In this document: positions 12,475 through 22,757 of the stretch, piece by piece
How the letters are laid out: every line of letters starts with the position of its first letter
How positions within the stretch are numbered: the first letter of the stretch is position 1
Assembly: GCF_000149955.1 (NCBI RefSeq)
Contig: NC_030987.1
Location: 5,214,853-5,278,852, forward strand
Reading direction: 5' to 3'
Length of the DNA stretch: 64,000 nt
Source: Fusarium oxysporum f. sp. lycopersici 4287
Lineage: Eukaryota > Ascomycota > Sordariomycetes > Hypocreales > Nectriaceae
Position numbers and translations under genes: made by a program
Notes under the pieces: generated by a model
Seen by the model: the letters and a program-made list of their open reading frames with translations, nothing else
Told to the model about the DNA's origin: nothing
The model's database searches: none

Positions 12475-12633
12475 CTAGGGCTCTACCATCCATATAGACA
12501 AAGTCCGAGATAGCCTGACCTCTCAATCTATGTCCTTGCCGGAGCGCGTGTTCCCTTTGCCCTCCGTGGTAATGAAGATGGGAGTTTCCAACTTCTCGGT
12601 GAATGCTACGCCTTTGGATTAATGCATGGTGAG
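12475..12633 (+). pseudogene. HET-protein C-terminal fragment
   Basis: One frame (12517-12633) reads VLAGARVPFALRGNEDG, then LLGECYAFGLMHGE. This is the conserved C-terminal block of HET proteins (VxxGxxVPFxLR...GECYxHGxMxGE), homologous to 9600-9740 of the HET gene upstream. Nothing of the HET domain precedes it, so it is a detached tail. Confidence 0.65.
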
Positions 12634-12639
12634 TCAATA

Positions 12640-14120
12640 TCAGGCAAGACTGCTGGCAGGATAGAGAATTTTGTTTTAGCTTAAGGTATAGTAGTCAATG
12701 ACAATATTAGTTATAGTAGAGTTGGTTTTCTTAGTATAATCTGACGACTATATCTAGGTGTTATTTACAGGCGGTTTGGGCTAAGTTATTATCTAGCTGT
12801 ATAGAATTACATAGAATAAGTATTTCCTACTTAGCTACTACCTAACTAATAGCTTTAAAGTAACTAACTAAACTAAATATCTTTTTATAGTAATCGCAGA
12901 CACGCTGTTGTGATCAGAGCCCCACTTAGCTAGTCTGAGGCTGTAACGACGGAATCACCTCCCTTCCCCGGACCCTATGCCACGTCAGATTATGTCGCTT
13001 AAAACATAAAGAAGGTCATTTGGTCAACGATCAGCGCTCGGGCCTCCTTCGAGTATGACAATTAGTGGGATGCCCCTACAAACTTGCAGGTAGCCACCTC
13101 AGCTCGACAGAGGCAATGCGCAATACGGCAAGCAAAGTGCATAGCTGAATTAACATCGCTGCAGCTTCAAATTCTAGGCAGTAATAGTTTAATAACTTTG
13201 AGCAATCTAAGTTAAAAAACTGCCATATCTTGCCGGTTTTATCCACCTTATCTTTCGCCATATATAAAGTAACGGAAGCTCGGTTATAGCCAACACCTGC
13301 AATACAGCAAGAGGTTTTCTTCTTTAAGGGCAAATCAGCAATATATATCATCTGGTCAGGACTTAGCGACCTCTGCAGAGCGTGCTGGTATGCCCAACGA
13401 CGACTTGATGCTGACATGGTGGGCAGATAAGCCTGTCACCTCACAACCGTAGAACGCATGACAGCTAATGATTGCCTATTCATGCCCCTGTTTTCGAATT
13501 GCTCACCTACACTTGTTATTTTGTGGCAGGTGCCATTGCACGCCCGATGCCTCTGTGCATTAGCTACGTGGTCAGCTACCCGCTATTAAGCCCCTGTGCA
13601 CGGCGTAGCATTTATCGAGGTCTGCCTTGCTTACTTTATCGAAAGGGCTGTTGTTGCTGCAGCCAGTTAAGCAAGCCATTTTTAAGCCTTCGATAGGGTT
13701 TTGATTAGAACTAAAAACGTCAATAGACCGAGGTTTTTTTCTCTTTCCCCCGAGAGCTTTAGAAACTGCCTAAACCGGTCGGTAATACAAAGGGTTTTAG
13801 GCCAGCTAGCTCTATTGCGCTATATAATACCTCTCTTTATCTTTTTATCTCTTTCTATCCCTTTTTTCTTTTTTTTTTTTCTTTTTACTTTTATTAGCTA
13901 TTTTCCTATTTTCTTTTACTATTTCTTAGGTATATTTTTTTTTAGAAAAATCTCCTCTCCTATTAAATTTTCTTTTTCTGCTGTTGGCTATTTTTTCTTT
14001 GCCAATTATCTTCGCCTCTTTCATAAAATTCTCTTTCACTTCACTCTTTCCTTACCCCTGTCGACGCTATGTCGCTTACCCCGCATGGTATGCTGCCGCT
14101 GGTACTTCTTCTAGCCCTAC
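12640..14120. other. non-coding stretch, partly T-rich
   Basis: No supportable gene. 12640-12900 is AT-rich with RIP-like TA excess; 13860-14060 is strongly pyrimidine-biased. An open but unrecognised plus-strand reading around 12970-13440, with several stops, may be relic coding DNA. Confidence 0.4.
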
Positions 14121-14126
14121 AGGGGT

Positions 14127-14620
14127 TTCCCACTTTGACTGAAAGAGGCTTTCTGCCTCACCTCACTCTGGTCCCTCTCTCTGGCCAATCACAGCCTTAT
14201 ATACTGACAGGGGTTTCCTCTTTTACTGAAAATGGGATGGACAATAAGGATGTAGGTGTAGGCGAACCCCCGATGAACAGCGAGACCCTCGATGGGCTGG
14301 GTCGGATTTGACGGGCTATAGAGGGCAAGCCGATCCTCTTTCGGTCCCTGGAGCTACAGGCCCCTGTGGCGGCGGATGAGGTCGCTGCGGGCCCGATGGT
14401 CGATGTCTGGGTGACGGTCCCTCAGGTGGCCTTCCAGGTTACGGACCGCATAGCCGTGGAAGGCACAGATCAGAGACTGGTGTTCTTCATTATACAGGAG
14501 CCACCCCTCTCCTGATGATAATCTAGTGCCTTCTGCCTGACTAGCAGATTCTCCTGCCGTATCCCTCTGTCGCTCTGGCCCGTTGCTGCTAGGCGAGTCT
14601 GTCAGGCGCTCTGGGGCCAT
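14127..14620 (-). pseudogene. OrsD/DUF3505-domain N-terminal fragment, copy B
   Basis: Starting at ATG 14620, the minus strand encodes a Ser/Pro-rich leader. The domain motif WLLYNEEHQSLICAFHGYAV, LEGHLRDRHPDID and LIRRHRGL follows, a Cys...His-x-His zinc-like pattern of the OrsD family. A stop at 14354-14356 interrupts the frame, but the same frame continues to about 14190 with SNPTQPIEGLAVHRGFAY and IFSKRGNP, where a second Cys pair is normally found; here one Cys appears replaced by Tyr. The repeat CAGGGGTTTCC occurs twice in this part (about 14121 and 14208). The rest of the protein is absent. Confidence 0.55.
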
Positions 14621-14721
14621 ATGGCTGTGTGATCTGATCTAGACTATGCCGAGTCCCTGTTATTGTGACCTTCGTCGCTCTGTCTGTCTGTTATATATAT
14701 ATATATATAGCATATATTACC

Positions 14722-14742
14722 TTGCATTGCATTGCATTGCAT
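14722..14742. repeat. TTGCA/GCATT pentanucleotide array
   Basis: About four tandem copies of a five-base unit, just after a (TA)n run (about 14691-14709). It resembles the short tandem tails of fungal LINEs, but no LINE sequence is recognisable upstream. Confidence 0.5.
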
Positions 14743-14961
14743 ACATATTATTATAACAAGGGTAATGATAGAATCTTGTTTCTTTACCTCGCTGTTAAGA
14801 AGAAGAAAAAGTTAGCTGGCTCAGAGAGACTCCAGACGCGTCCTGCTAGATATTTCTCCCTCTCTCTCTCTCACTCACTCACATATTGCTTTTTCCTTAA
14901 ACCTTAAAACTATGCTCCCTTGATCCTGATTGGCTGGAGTATGAAATGGTAGTTTGGCACT

Positions 14962-15068
14962 GGTAGTTTGGCCCCCCTGTCCGCGTCTGGGATCCACACC
15001 CGCGTTCATCCCTGCGCGGCCATTGGTCCGTGCCGGAAATCCTAAATGGTAGTTTGGCCCAAACTACC
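14962..15068. repeat. short inverted-end dispersed repeat, copy 1
   Basis: A 107-base element with ends GGTAGTTTGG and CCAAACTACC and an internal hairpin at its right end (GGTAGTTTGG followed directly by its complement). The interior (CCCCCCTGTCC, CGCGGCCATTGGTCCG) is shared with a second copy at 22628-22757. It has no coding potential. Size, ends and dispersal suggest a MITE. No clear target duplication was identified. Confidence 0.7.
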
Positions 15069-15312
15069 ACCGGCCTCCCGGTTAGGATGTCGACATCGAT
15101 GACAAGGGCCCAAAAGATAGGTTACTTTGCGGGTTTGTGAGGTACTTATACCCCTACCTAACACGTTTTAGACTCTTAGGTAACATTATGGAGAATTCTC
15201 TGATAAGTAAATCACCGAGTATGGACGACTTCTCAATTGCTACTTGCGCTCGCCCGTCGACCTGGTCTGCTTGTGGCGCCACACCAATACCTCCTCCTCC
15301 TCCTCTTCCACG

Positions 15313-15316
<4 letters not shown>

Positions 15317-15347
<31 letters not shown>
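15317..15347. repeat. (CA)n microsatellite
   Basis: About fifteen CA units, roughly 360 bases upstream of the CAP20-like start codon. Confidence 0.95.
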
Positions 15348-15349
<2 letters not shown>

Positions 15350-15707
15350 ATAGTACTTCCCTGATCCCCCTCATAACTGTCTTGTCTCCCTTTTTGTCTC
15401 CTTTTTAGCCTTTGCAGGACCCCTTCAATTGCTGCCATCCCGGTTTCTCTCTTCTCGTCCTCCCATTTCTGTCTCCACTACCACCACCGTCTACTTCTAC
15501 CTTAGGTTATCTCACCTCGAGGATCATTTTTCGATTTCACCGTACCAGGCTTCGAATCCAACTTTATCTGCTCGCCATTCAGTCGTCATCTCAACTTGGC
15601 ACCCGCCGCGACTTGGCTGACTGAGCCATTGAGCCTATCTCCAACGCTACCACCTCATATCATCCCCACTTACACCGGTTCTTGGTCGATCACCCACAAC
15701 CATCACC

Positions 15708-16311
15708 ATGTCTTCTCCTCAGGTCAATGGCGATATAAGCGCCGCTCAGTACTCTGTTTTTATCCAGGTATATAAAACAGTGCGCTTTCTTTCTATAACT
15801 TGAACTGACCCTCTTATAACATCTGCTGAACTACCCTGTTATCAGCGATGGCGTCCACACCTTAAAGTCCAACGAATATAGCCAGCGCTCTATCAAGCTC
15901 GGCGACGCCGCTTACCAGACCTTCGCTGCTCCCGTCGTTCCCTACTTCTCTAAGCCCTACCAGTACGTCTCGCCGTACGTCGAAAAGGTCGATTCCCTGG
16001 GGGATACGATCCTCGACCTCATTGACGAGCGATTCCCCGTCGTCAAGAAGTCCACTGAGGAGGTCTACCAAGATACAAGGGCTCTTACCCTCCTCCCATA
16101 CCACAAGGGTCTCGAAGGCAAGGATCACGTCTTCCAGGTCTACAACTCGGAACTCAAAAAGAACGAGCAAGCAGGCCTCATCGCCCACGGAAAGGCTGCT
16201 GTAACCACTGTCATTATCGTTAGCAATGAAACCCTCTCGTGGATCAGCTCCTTCTTGCACCGGAAGAAAGCCGAGACCACCAACACTGTCAATAAGAAGA
16301 TCAACCAGTAA
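15708..16311 (+). pseudogene. cap20: CAP20/perilipin-like lipid-droplet protein, splice acceptor lost
   Basis: CAP20-type proteins (perilipin-like MPL1 in Metarhizium) coat lipid droplets and aid appressorium function in some pathogens. Exon 1 (15708-15767) encodes MSSPQVNGDISAAQYSVFIQ. The family continues HLLNYPVISDGVHT, which is encoded exactly from 15820 and runs without a stop to TAA at 16309-16311 (LGDAAYQTFAAPVVPY, DERFPVVKK, LPYHKGLEGKDHVF). Joining 15767 to 15820 gives 183 residues, about the family's length. The donor GTATAT and a branch-like CTGAC near 15804 are present, but the bases before 15820 are AA instead of AG. The next AG (15843-15844) shifts the frame, and reading through meets a stop. 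Either the gene was recently inactivated by one G-to-A change or there is a base-call error. Identity is certain; activity is doubtful. Confidence 0.88.
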
Positions 16312-17947
16312 ATTCAAATAGTAAAAGGGTTGCCATTATGTCCATGGCACCACGAGATTGACGACCACGCTCAGCTAAATCACACTTATACCCTTCCCGT
16401 TTCCTTTTTTCTCAGGGAATTGGCTTATAAATATGGGCCTTTCCCGTGGTACTTCTCTTTTCTGATTCCGGAGTTTCAGCCTTGTGTGACGAGAGTACAA
16501 ACCCGGCCGATGGTTTATCGAGAGTTGGTATATTCACATGTTACAGTTTCTCAGGGTTTCTTCATGTGTGGTTCTTCACTTTTCTTCCATCCGTGACTTT
16601 GATGGTCCTTGTTCCCTCCCACAAAGCATACTTATGCCATTTGCGATTCTATGCATTTGTTATTCATCGTGCCTTATCGGCGCGCTGAGGGAGCGCTCAG
16701 GATTTTACACTCTGTATTCACACATACGAGTTGGGATGATGTTGAGGGTAGCCAACGCAACGTGCCCACATAAGAGACGTGACAATTAGGCAGATCAGCC
16801 CTCGAGATCTGATAGATTCTTGTGTTCTTTATCTCACATTCTTGATATAATCCACCATAAACGTCGTCGAAATGATCATCTAGACAACCAAGGTCTGAAA
16901 GCTTTGAAACAAAGGTATAAGCGACCAAGATGAATGTTACTAGAGCGTTGAAGAGTAGCAGTTCCCGAAAGGTTGAGGAGCTTCACGGTTAACTTAGTAA
17001 ATCCTAACGTCTCGATATCGGCTATGGCAATACTTAAATTCCTAGGACGCACAGACAAAAAGCAAAGATGCAAAAACATACAACACCAGGGATTTGCTGG
17101 TCGTCACCGACGTAACTACTAATCTGGCGCTTCGCAGCTTGACTCTGGGCGAGCTTGATCTGCCAGCCTCGTATCCTCCGTCGGATCCACGTACAATAAG
17201 ACACCTGATATCTCTTAGCTGTTATCATCTTATGCGTTGAGGTCTTGGCTAAGGAGCTATTCAATATCCATGAGCGCTTTGAGAGTGAGTTGATGATTTG
17301 AGCGAGGTTGATTTTGCAACGGGGGTGTTGCTAAGAACTATCAGAGGGAAATAGCAACAATGATTCCAGGCCAATGAGACCAGGGACATGACATATGCCC
17401 GTGGGCCCCATACAGAACAAACCTACCCTGACAGGAAAGGTAGCGCGCCACAACCTGCATATATTAAGTTCCCATTCGCTACACCCGCTCTAAAATAAGT
17501 AATGCAAGGGCTTACATTAGACATGTGATAAGTCCAATCGCCTCCTCTTCATTATTTCTTTCTACTTGCTGCCTTTATGAGATCACTATTAGACTGGTTT
17601 TATACAATGTTTATCTTTTTACATAGTCGTAGTGAAGGATAGGACGACATATGGGTCTGATGATGGCGCGCAGGTTGTAAACCCAGAGCCTGAATCTATG
17701 TTAGAAAACGCTGTAATTGCGTGTTTATGAGGGGAACTTTCCTTTACCCGGTTTGTATTCGGCGTGTGAATTTGGACTAACACCAAAGTTTGACGCCACG
17801 TCGTCGTCCCCCGTTGGAGTCAAAGCCGCACTGATCCCCTTTCTGTCAGCCCCAAAGAATGATTGGTTAACCAAAACAAAGGGCGATGGGCCGTTCCTGC
17901 AAGTCTACGCCTTCAGCATCATGATTGTTTCGACTACGCAGCAAATG
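16312..17947. other. intergenic stretch, no gene seen
   Basis: Several short open frames exist on both strands, but none resembles a known protein or shows coding-like composition. The Tc1 element was inserted at the right edge (TA at 17948-17949). Confidence 0.5.
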
Positions 17948-17949
17948 TA

Positions 17950-18904
17950 CAGTGGGGGGCAAAAAGTATGAATCCAAACACAAGTAGCTGGCCCGCCCCT
18001 AACCCGATTAGGCGCGCGTTTTTCCCTGCATCTTTTGCATGCCAATTTCTTCCCCACAACACACATCACAACACCATAACGATGCCTCGAGGCAAGGAAT
18101 TATCGCCTTTATTACGGTCTCGTATATGTGAATTACGTAGGCAAGGGCTTACGCACTCACAGATCAAGAAGCATTTCCCTGATATCCCTCTCGGCACGAT
18201 CAAAACGACCCTACGCCGCGGTCAGGGCGTAAGACCTATCTGGACCTTCCTATCGCCTCGCGAAGCCCTTCGCGTACAGGATGCCAGCGAGGCTAGGAGA
18301 CAAGGTGCCGTACGGCAGATGTTCTGGGCTGCCTTCGGTCACGGATCTCGTACGCCCTTAGTGCCTCTTGTCGGTAACGTCAATGCTATTGGCATCTATG
18401 ATCTTTATTCTGTTATACTGCCGTGGTTTCTTCAGCCGGGCGATATCTTTATGCATGATAACGCGTCTGTACACACTGCCCGTATCGTCAAGGCCCTGCT
18501 AGAAGAGCTTCAGGCCCAGCTGATAATATGGCCGCCCTATTCGCCTGATTTGAACCCTATAGAGAATCTGTGGGCGTTGATGAAAGCAGAGATCTATCGG
18601 TTACACCCGGAACTGACTCACGCAGAGGATACAGTCGCTACACAACATGCCTTAGTCTTAGCTGCAATAGAGGCTTGGGATAACCTTGAAGAAAGGGTCC
18701 TGAAGAACCTTTGTGATACAATGCCGATCCGTATTACCGCTATAATTACTGCTGAAGGCTGGTATACAAAGTATTGAAGCTGTTTTAATTGACCTTATTA
18801 GGTCAAAATTGCAATATGAAAGCGGCATCATAACACATACCTGTTCGGGTTAGCCCGATCAGTCCGGTACTTGCGTTTGGATTCATACTTTTTGCCCCCC
18901 ACTG
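17950..18904 (+). mobile_element. Tc1/mariner element, internally deleted (955 bp)
   Basis: Inverted ends of about 30 bases (CAGTGGGGGGCAAAAAGTAT at the left, its complement at the right up to 18904) are flanked by TA on both sides (17948-17949 and 18905-18906), the Tc1 target duplication. Intact fungal Tc1 elements are usually well over 1.5 kb; this one carries an in-frame but shortened transposase (18082-18777). There is no RIP pattern. Confidence 0.92.
18082..18777 (+). CDS. Tc1-type transposase, internally deleted, frame open
   Basis: A 231-residue frame from ATG 18082 (MPRGKELSPLLRSRICELRR). The N-terminal helix-turn-helix (residues about 5-50) is followed directly by RRGQGVRPIWTF, a segment that in full-length relatives lies beyond the first catalytic Asp. 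The second helix-turn-helix and the first Asp of the DDE triad are therefore missing. The second Asp (FMHDNASVHTA) and the third acidic residue (PPYSPDLNPIENLWALMKAE) remain. The deletion kept the frame open. The product could bind inverted ends but should not cut, so a dominant-negative or repressor role is conceivable; that is inference. A longer start at 17863 would lie outside the element and is rejected. Confidence 0.85.
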   Translation: MPRGKELSPLLRSRICELRRQGLTHSQIKKHFPDIPLGTIKTTLRRGQGVRPIWTFLSPREALRVQDASEARRQGAVRQMFWAAFGHGSRTPLVPLVGNVNAIGIYDLYSVILPWFLQPGDIFMHDNASVHTARIVKALLEELQAQLIIWPPYSPDLNPIENLWALMKAEIYRLHPELTHAEDTVATQHALVLAAIEAWDNLEERVLKNLCDTMPIRITAIITAEGWYTKY

Positions 18905-18906
18905 TA

Positions 18907-20450
18907 TTAGCTAGCGGTGGGTGGGTGGATGAGTGGACAATTGGAGCGGAGGAACAAGAGCCAAATTGCTTGCTCGTACGGTCTACACACGGCAATTGTC
19001 GCTTAGCGGTGAGGTTAAGCTCTGTTTGCGAAGGTATCGCGAGCGACAAGGAGACGTTCGACTACAAATTTCCCGGCGTCGCGCCCATGGCTTCCCCCTG
19101 TACTTAGAACCTTGCATAGGCTGGCATGCCCGTGGGCAAAGTTGTTGCAATATCAATATTACTACTGCTGCTGCTGCTGCTTCTGTCGTTGCTACGGATA
19201 GCACAGAAGGAAGCAAACAAAGCAGCTGAGCGAGGGGGTGAGATCTAGAGGCTGACCGACATTCTGTTGGCAAAGCAGCTGGCGTCAAAAGGAGGAGTTG
19301 TTCGCAGATAGCGGGTCTTGCTGGGGCGGCGTTAGAGTTAGCGTTGCAATGATAACTAGAGCAGCCTAATGCGATTGGCCTGTACTGGCGTTCAGCCAGT
19401 GTTTCATCTGAGGGCTGGCTATCAACCACCGACCAAAAGCAAAGTGAAAAGGGGCAGTTCAGCGTTTCAATTCCATAAGCGTCCCTAAAATCTGGACGAC
19501 AGGAGTCGGAAATGAAGGTCATAAGTGGAGTTGTAACCACAATGATGATTTCGGCGCACTATAATCTAGATCATAGCGGGCATTTGGTTACATCTTTCGC
19601 CTCAGGCGTGGGGTCGCCCTTGCGGAATTATCATTCATCTTATCACGTTTCCTAGACAAATAGGGAAAGCTCGATCATTGTTTGTTCGTGGTATGTAGAA
19701 AATATTAAGCAAGCTGACCCTGAATCGATGGCATGACACCGTGCTGGCAAGGGTCGAAATAAGAGGCGAAACCAGCAAGTGGGGAGGATGATCAATCAGC
19801 GAAACTCGGAGCCAATCTGTACGTGTTCCATGAAACAGACAATCATGCGAGAGACGATGCGACCAGGCAAGTCCGCCTTTTTCGCTTCACCTGCGTTCAT
19901 GCTAAGGCCTCTAAGCTATCGGATCGCCAAGGTATCGGATCACCATAAAATTCGACTACCACGAAGTATATTCCGCCAGGTCCATAGTATGGCAGACTAG
20001 ATAGGAACGAGTTCATAAAAAATGTATTAGGCATATAACAAGATAGTAGGATGATGACTTCCGTCTGCGCGCGGGAGGAACTGAATCCTTCATGAATTAG
20101 GTGAGTTGCTTATGATACCCCTGTCGTTATAGTCTAAGAACCCTCTCCGTCTAAGCATGGGGAGGGAGGTTCTATCGGTATTCAAAGCACAGTTGCCATT
20201 CTCACACTTCATTCATCTTTCTATATATCAGAAACCATCACAAGTAGTCTACCCTTTTCTCATTATCCAAGTTGATAAATGACAGGCAGAATTAATGCCC
20301 AGCACGGGCCAAAGTGAGCCTCTTGCCAACCGCTGCCATATTCCTCGCCCCTAACCCCCTGGTCCTCACCAGCAACTAATGTGCAGATCCCCAGACAAGG
20401 GGAGGGGCATCCTGGCATCATTTGGCAAGGCGGAGCTGGCCCATGGAATG
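18907..20450. other. intergenic stretch, no gene seen
   Basis: A 185-codon minus-strand frame (18983-19540) has no recognisable motif and crosses a CTG-repeat tract (about 19166-19181); it was not accepted. No RNA gene was seen. Confidence 0.45.
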
Positions 20451-20632
20451 NNNNNNNNNNNNNNNNNNNNNNNNNNNNNNNNNNNNNNNNNNNNNNNNNN
20501 NNNNNNNNNNNNNNNNNNNNNNNNNNNNNNNNNNNNNNNNNNNNNNNNNNNNNNNNNNNNNNNNNNNNNNNNNNNNNNNNNNNNNNNNNNNNNNNNNNNN
20601 NNNNNNNNNNNNNNNNNNNNNNNNNNNNNNNN
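20451..20632. other. assembly gap (N run)
   Basis: All bases are N. The gap lies about 125 bases upstream of the coiled-coil gene and may hide part of its promoter. Confidence 0.99.
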
Positions 20633-20756
20633 TTTCTGAAACCCTCTGATCGCTGTGTTTCTTATAGCTTATTCAACCCTTTAGCTAATACTTATAAAAG
20701 CTGTGGCCTTCTAAGTCCAAACGAACACAGTGACATACAGCACATTCTTCTTGGCT

Positions 20757-21176
20757 ATGTATGAGAAGCAGCTACCACCCTTGCCTCCCCAGTCCGCCCG
20801 GAACCAGATGTCCCCTCCAATAGTAGTCGCCCTATCCCAACCTCCGTCTCAAAGGAACCCACTTGGCCATATCAGTCAGCAGGCCCAGCCGAGAAGTGAC
20901 ACCTTCGCGTCCCTCGAACAAGCCATTCTCAAGCTACGCGGGGAGAATGATGCACTGCGGCGTTCAATAGTCGAGAAAGAAGCAAAGATTGAGACGCTCC
21001 AGAAACTAACTTCTCAGCATTCTCAGCGGATGGACGAACGAACTCGTCAGACGGCTCAGCTCTTCCAGGCTATACACTCCGCCCTCAAGACTTACCGGGA
21101 TAATACGAAAGACCAAGCCAAGCATCTTCCAAAAGGGTCATCTGAGGAAATTGTGCCAATTGCCCCCAGTGCGTGA
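20757..21176 (+). CDS. small coiled-coil protein, unknown function
   Basis: From ATG 20757 the frame encodes 139 residues: a Pro/Gln-rich leader (MYEKQLPPLPPQSAR), then a heptad-like helix of about 70 residues (FASLEQAILKLRGENDALRR, KEAKIETLQKL, RTRQTAQLFQAI), and a short tail. Codon use and composition look genuine. There is no signal peptide and no DNA-binding basic region, so bZIP is not supported. I do not recognise the family. A further upstream start (GTG near 20730) is less likely. Confidence 0.5.
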   Translation: MYEKQLPPLPPQSARNQMSPPIVVALSQPPSQRNPLGHISQQAQPRSDTFASLEQAILKLRGENDALRRSIVEKEAKIETLQKLTSQHSQRMDERTRQTAQLFQAIHSALKTYRDNTKDQAKHLPKGSSEEIVPIAPSA

Positions 21177-22185
21177 TGAAGGCTGGCTCTAAGCAGTCCA
21201 GGAACCGAGGCGGCAAGAGCCGTGCGTCGCTCAGCTCTTATCTCTAGTTTGCGCCTTTTATGTGAGGGTTACAACAATCTGCCTGTACGTCTTCCCAGTC
21301 TAACCTATGGACAGGATCATGTATACTCCGAGAAGACTGCCGAAGGCCGTATTCCGAGCACCAACACTGGTGACGGAATTGTGTAAATGGAGACAGAACA
21401 GTAGCAAGGAGTAATTACTCTATATTATGGAAGCATTAATTAATTTCTAATCATATCAAATTCCTAATGTCACAATCCAGCTACCTATACATTTTCTCAT
21501 GGCATTAATTCTGGAGTGAGGTAGGTTTGAGTATGACTCTTTCAGTGGAGAGGTTCTTCGAGAGTATACGGTTCAGCGCATTATTTATTTTAACAGCTAC
21601 ATAATTAATTACGGGCTAAACGCTAGCCTTGTAAACGGCGAGAATGTGATATTTGTTCGAGAAACAGGACCAGCTTCCGTGCCAAAGATGTTCACACTCT
21701 CGTCCTAAAGCGATGCCGAAAAACAAAATATTAACTACATACATACTGGCGCATACTTCATTAATAAGAATTAGCTCATTGACGAAGGATTTATAAATAA
21801 TTACTATTCATCAATTTATTCAACCTTGCATGAGATAACGATGATTACACCAGAGGGACAAAAATCAGACGAACTGTTGTTTATATTGCGCAGTAGTGCT
21901 AGGTGAAAAAAAATATATTTTGTAAAACTTGGTTATTCATTGTTGAGATAAGAGTTCTTCTCGGGTTTATATCTCTAGTTGATTTCATTTAGGACTTTGA
22001 ACTTTAAATCTAGGACTTTCAGACTAATAGTCTGAATCCTGAAGATAAGGGGGATTCCCAGTTTTTTCAACAGTAGTTTGGCTGTGAAAAGTTGGAAATT
22101 AAAGCTACTGGTACCCTGCTCGTACTGCTATGATGACAGGGATAGGGTGGGCCAGGGTACGGATTGTGGCCTTATGAGCTCTTAG
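21177..22185. other. AT-rich non-coding stretch
   Basis: Long runs of A/T and no recoverable protein. It may represent decayed sequence upstream of the hAT tail that follows. Confidence 0.45.
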
Positions 22186-22371
22186 GAGATACTGTCAATT
22201 CCTGCAATGTGTGCGGAGCCTGAAAGACTCTTCTCTGGTGCAAAGATAACGATTACAGACCGCCGAAATCGACTTGGGAGTGATGTAATTGAAGCACTAG
22301 AGTGCCTGAAGTCATGGTTTGGGATACGAGATTTTCAGGGTGACGAGATTTATGCAGAAGCGGTAGAATGA
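22186..22371 (+). pseudogene. hAT transposase C-terminal (dimerisation) fragment
   Basis: An open frame ending in TGA at 22369-22371 reads EILSIPAMCAEPERLFSGAK, then TDRRNRLGSDVIEALECLKSWF. This is the conserved hAT C-terminal block (SxPxxxAExERxFSxA...RxRLxxxxIExLxCLKxW). No upstream transposase is recognisable, so this is the surviving tail of an old element. Confidence 0.8.
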
Positions 22372-22384
22372 TGGGGTCGCGTGG

Positions 22385-22545
22385 AATATATTGGGTGTAC
22401 TGTCACACTGCCAATATATTGGGTTCTTGGCAATGAATACAATATGAGTCATGCTCATATTGGGTAATACAATATGTACCCCTTGGCAATACAATAATAT
22501 TGCGAAGGGGTCCATATTGGCAATACCATATTGTTTATATTATTA
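22385..22545. repeat. cluster of palindromes built on CAATAT/ATATTG
   Basis: Two strong palindromes lie here. CAATATGAG-TCATG-CTCATATTG (22440-22462) is perfect. A 50-base palindrome at 22470-22519 has arms CAATATGTACCCCTT and AAGGGGTCCATATTG (one mismatch) around an inner GCAATA...TATTGC hairpin. CCAATATATTGG-type units lie just to the left and CAATACCATATTG to the right. The cluster begins right after the hAT tail, where subterminal transposase-binding repeats would be expected. Confidence 0.8.
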
Positions 22546-22627
22546 GCAACACTCTCCTTTTCTAGATGCAAGAATAATAATATTGTGATAAAGGAAAGTG
22601 GAGCCCTCTCCCAGCCGCCAATCTAAC

Positions 22628-22757
22628 AATAGTTTGGCCCCCCCTGTCCACGTCCCGGGCCCGACCCCCGCGCGCCTCCCCGCGTGTCCCTGCACGGCCA
22701 TTGGTCCGCGCCCGGCCACCCCTGTAACACCAGAATGGTAGTTTGGCCCAAACTACC
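22628..22757. repeat. short inverted-end dispersed repeat, copy 2
   Basis: The second copy (about 130 bases) of the element at 14962-15068. It shares AGTTTGGCCCCCCCTGTCC, CACGGCCATTGGTCCG and the terminal GGTAGTTTGG/CCAAACTACC hairpin. The interior is more GC-rich and longer, and the left end is slightly changed (AATAGTTTGG). Confidence 0.7.

Noticed and set aside
13076..13417. 113-codon minus-strand frame
   Set aside because: No family resemblance and in a region with relic-like plus-strand text; kept only as part of a non-coding stretch.
15862..16317. 151-codon minus-strand frame opposite the CAP20-like gene
   Set aside because: It is the shadow of the real plus-strand coding sequence, which matches a known family residue for residue.
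17863..18081. Upstream extension of the Tc1 frame
   Set aside because: It begins outside the transposon's left inverted end; the family start MPRGKE is at 18082.
18983..19540. 185-codon minus-strand open frame
   Set aside because: No recognisable motif; low-complexity Ala/Leu from a CTG-repeat tract; no splice or start context supporting a gene.
20757..21176. bZIP transcription factor reading of the coiled-coil protein
   Set aside because: No basic DNA-binding region precedes the heptads.
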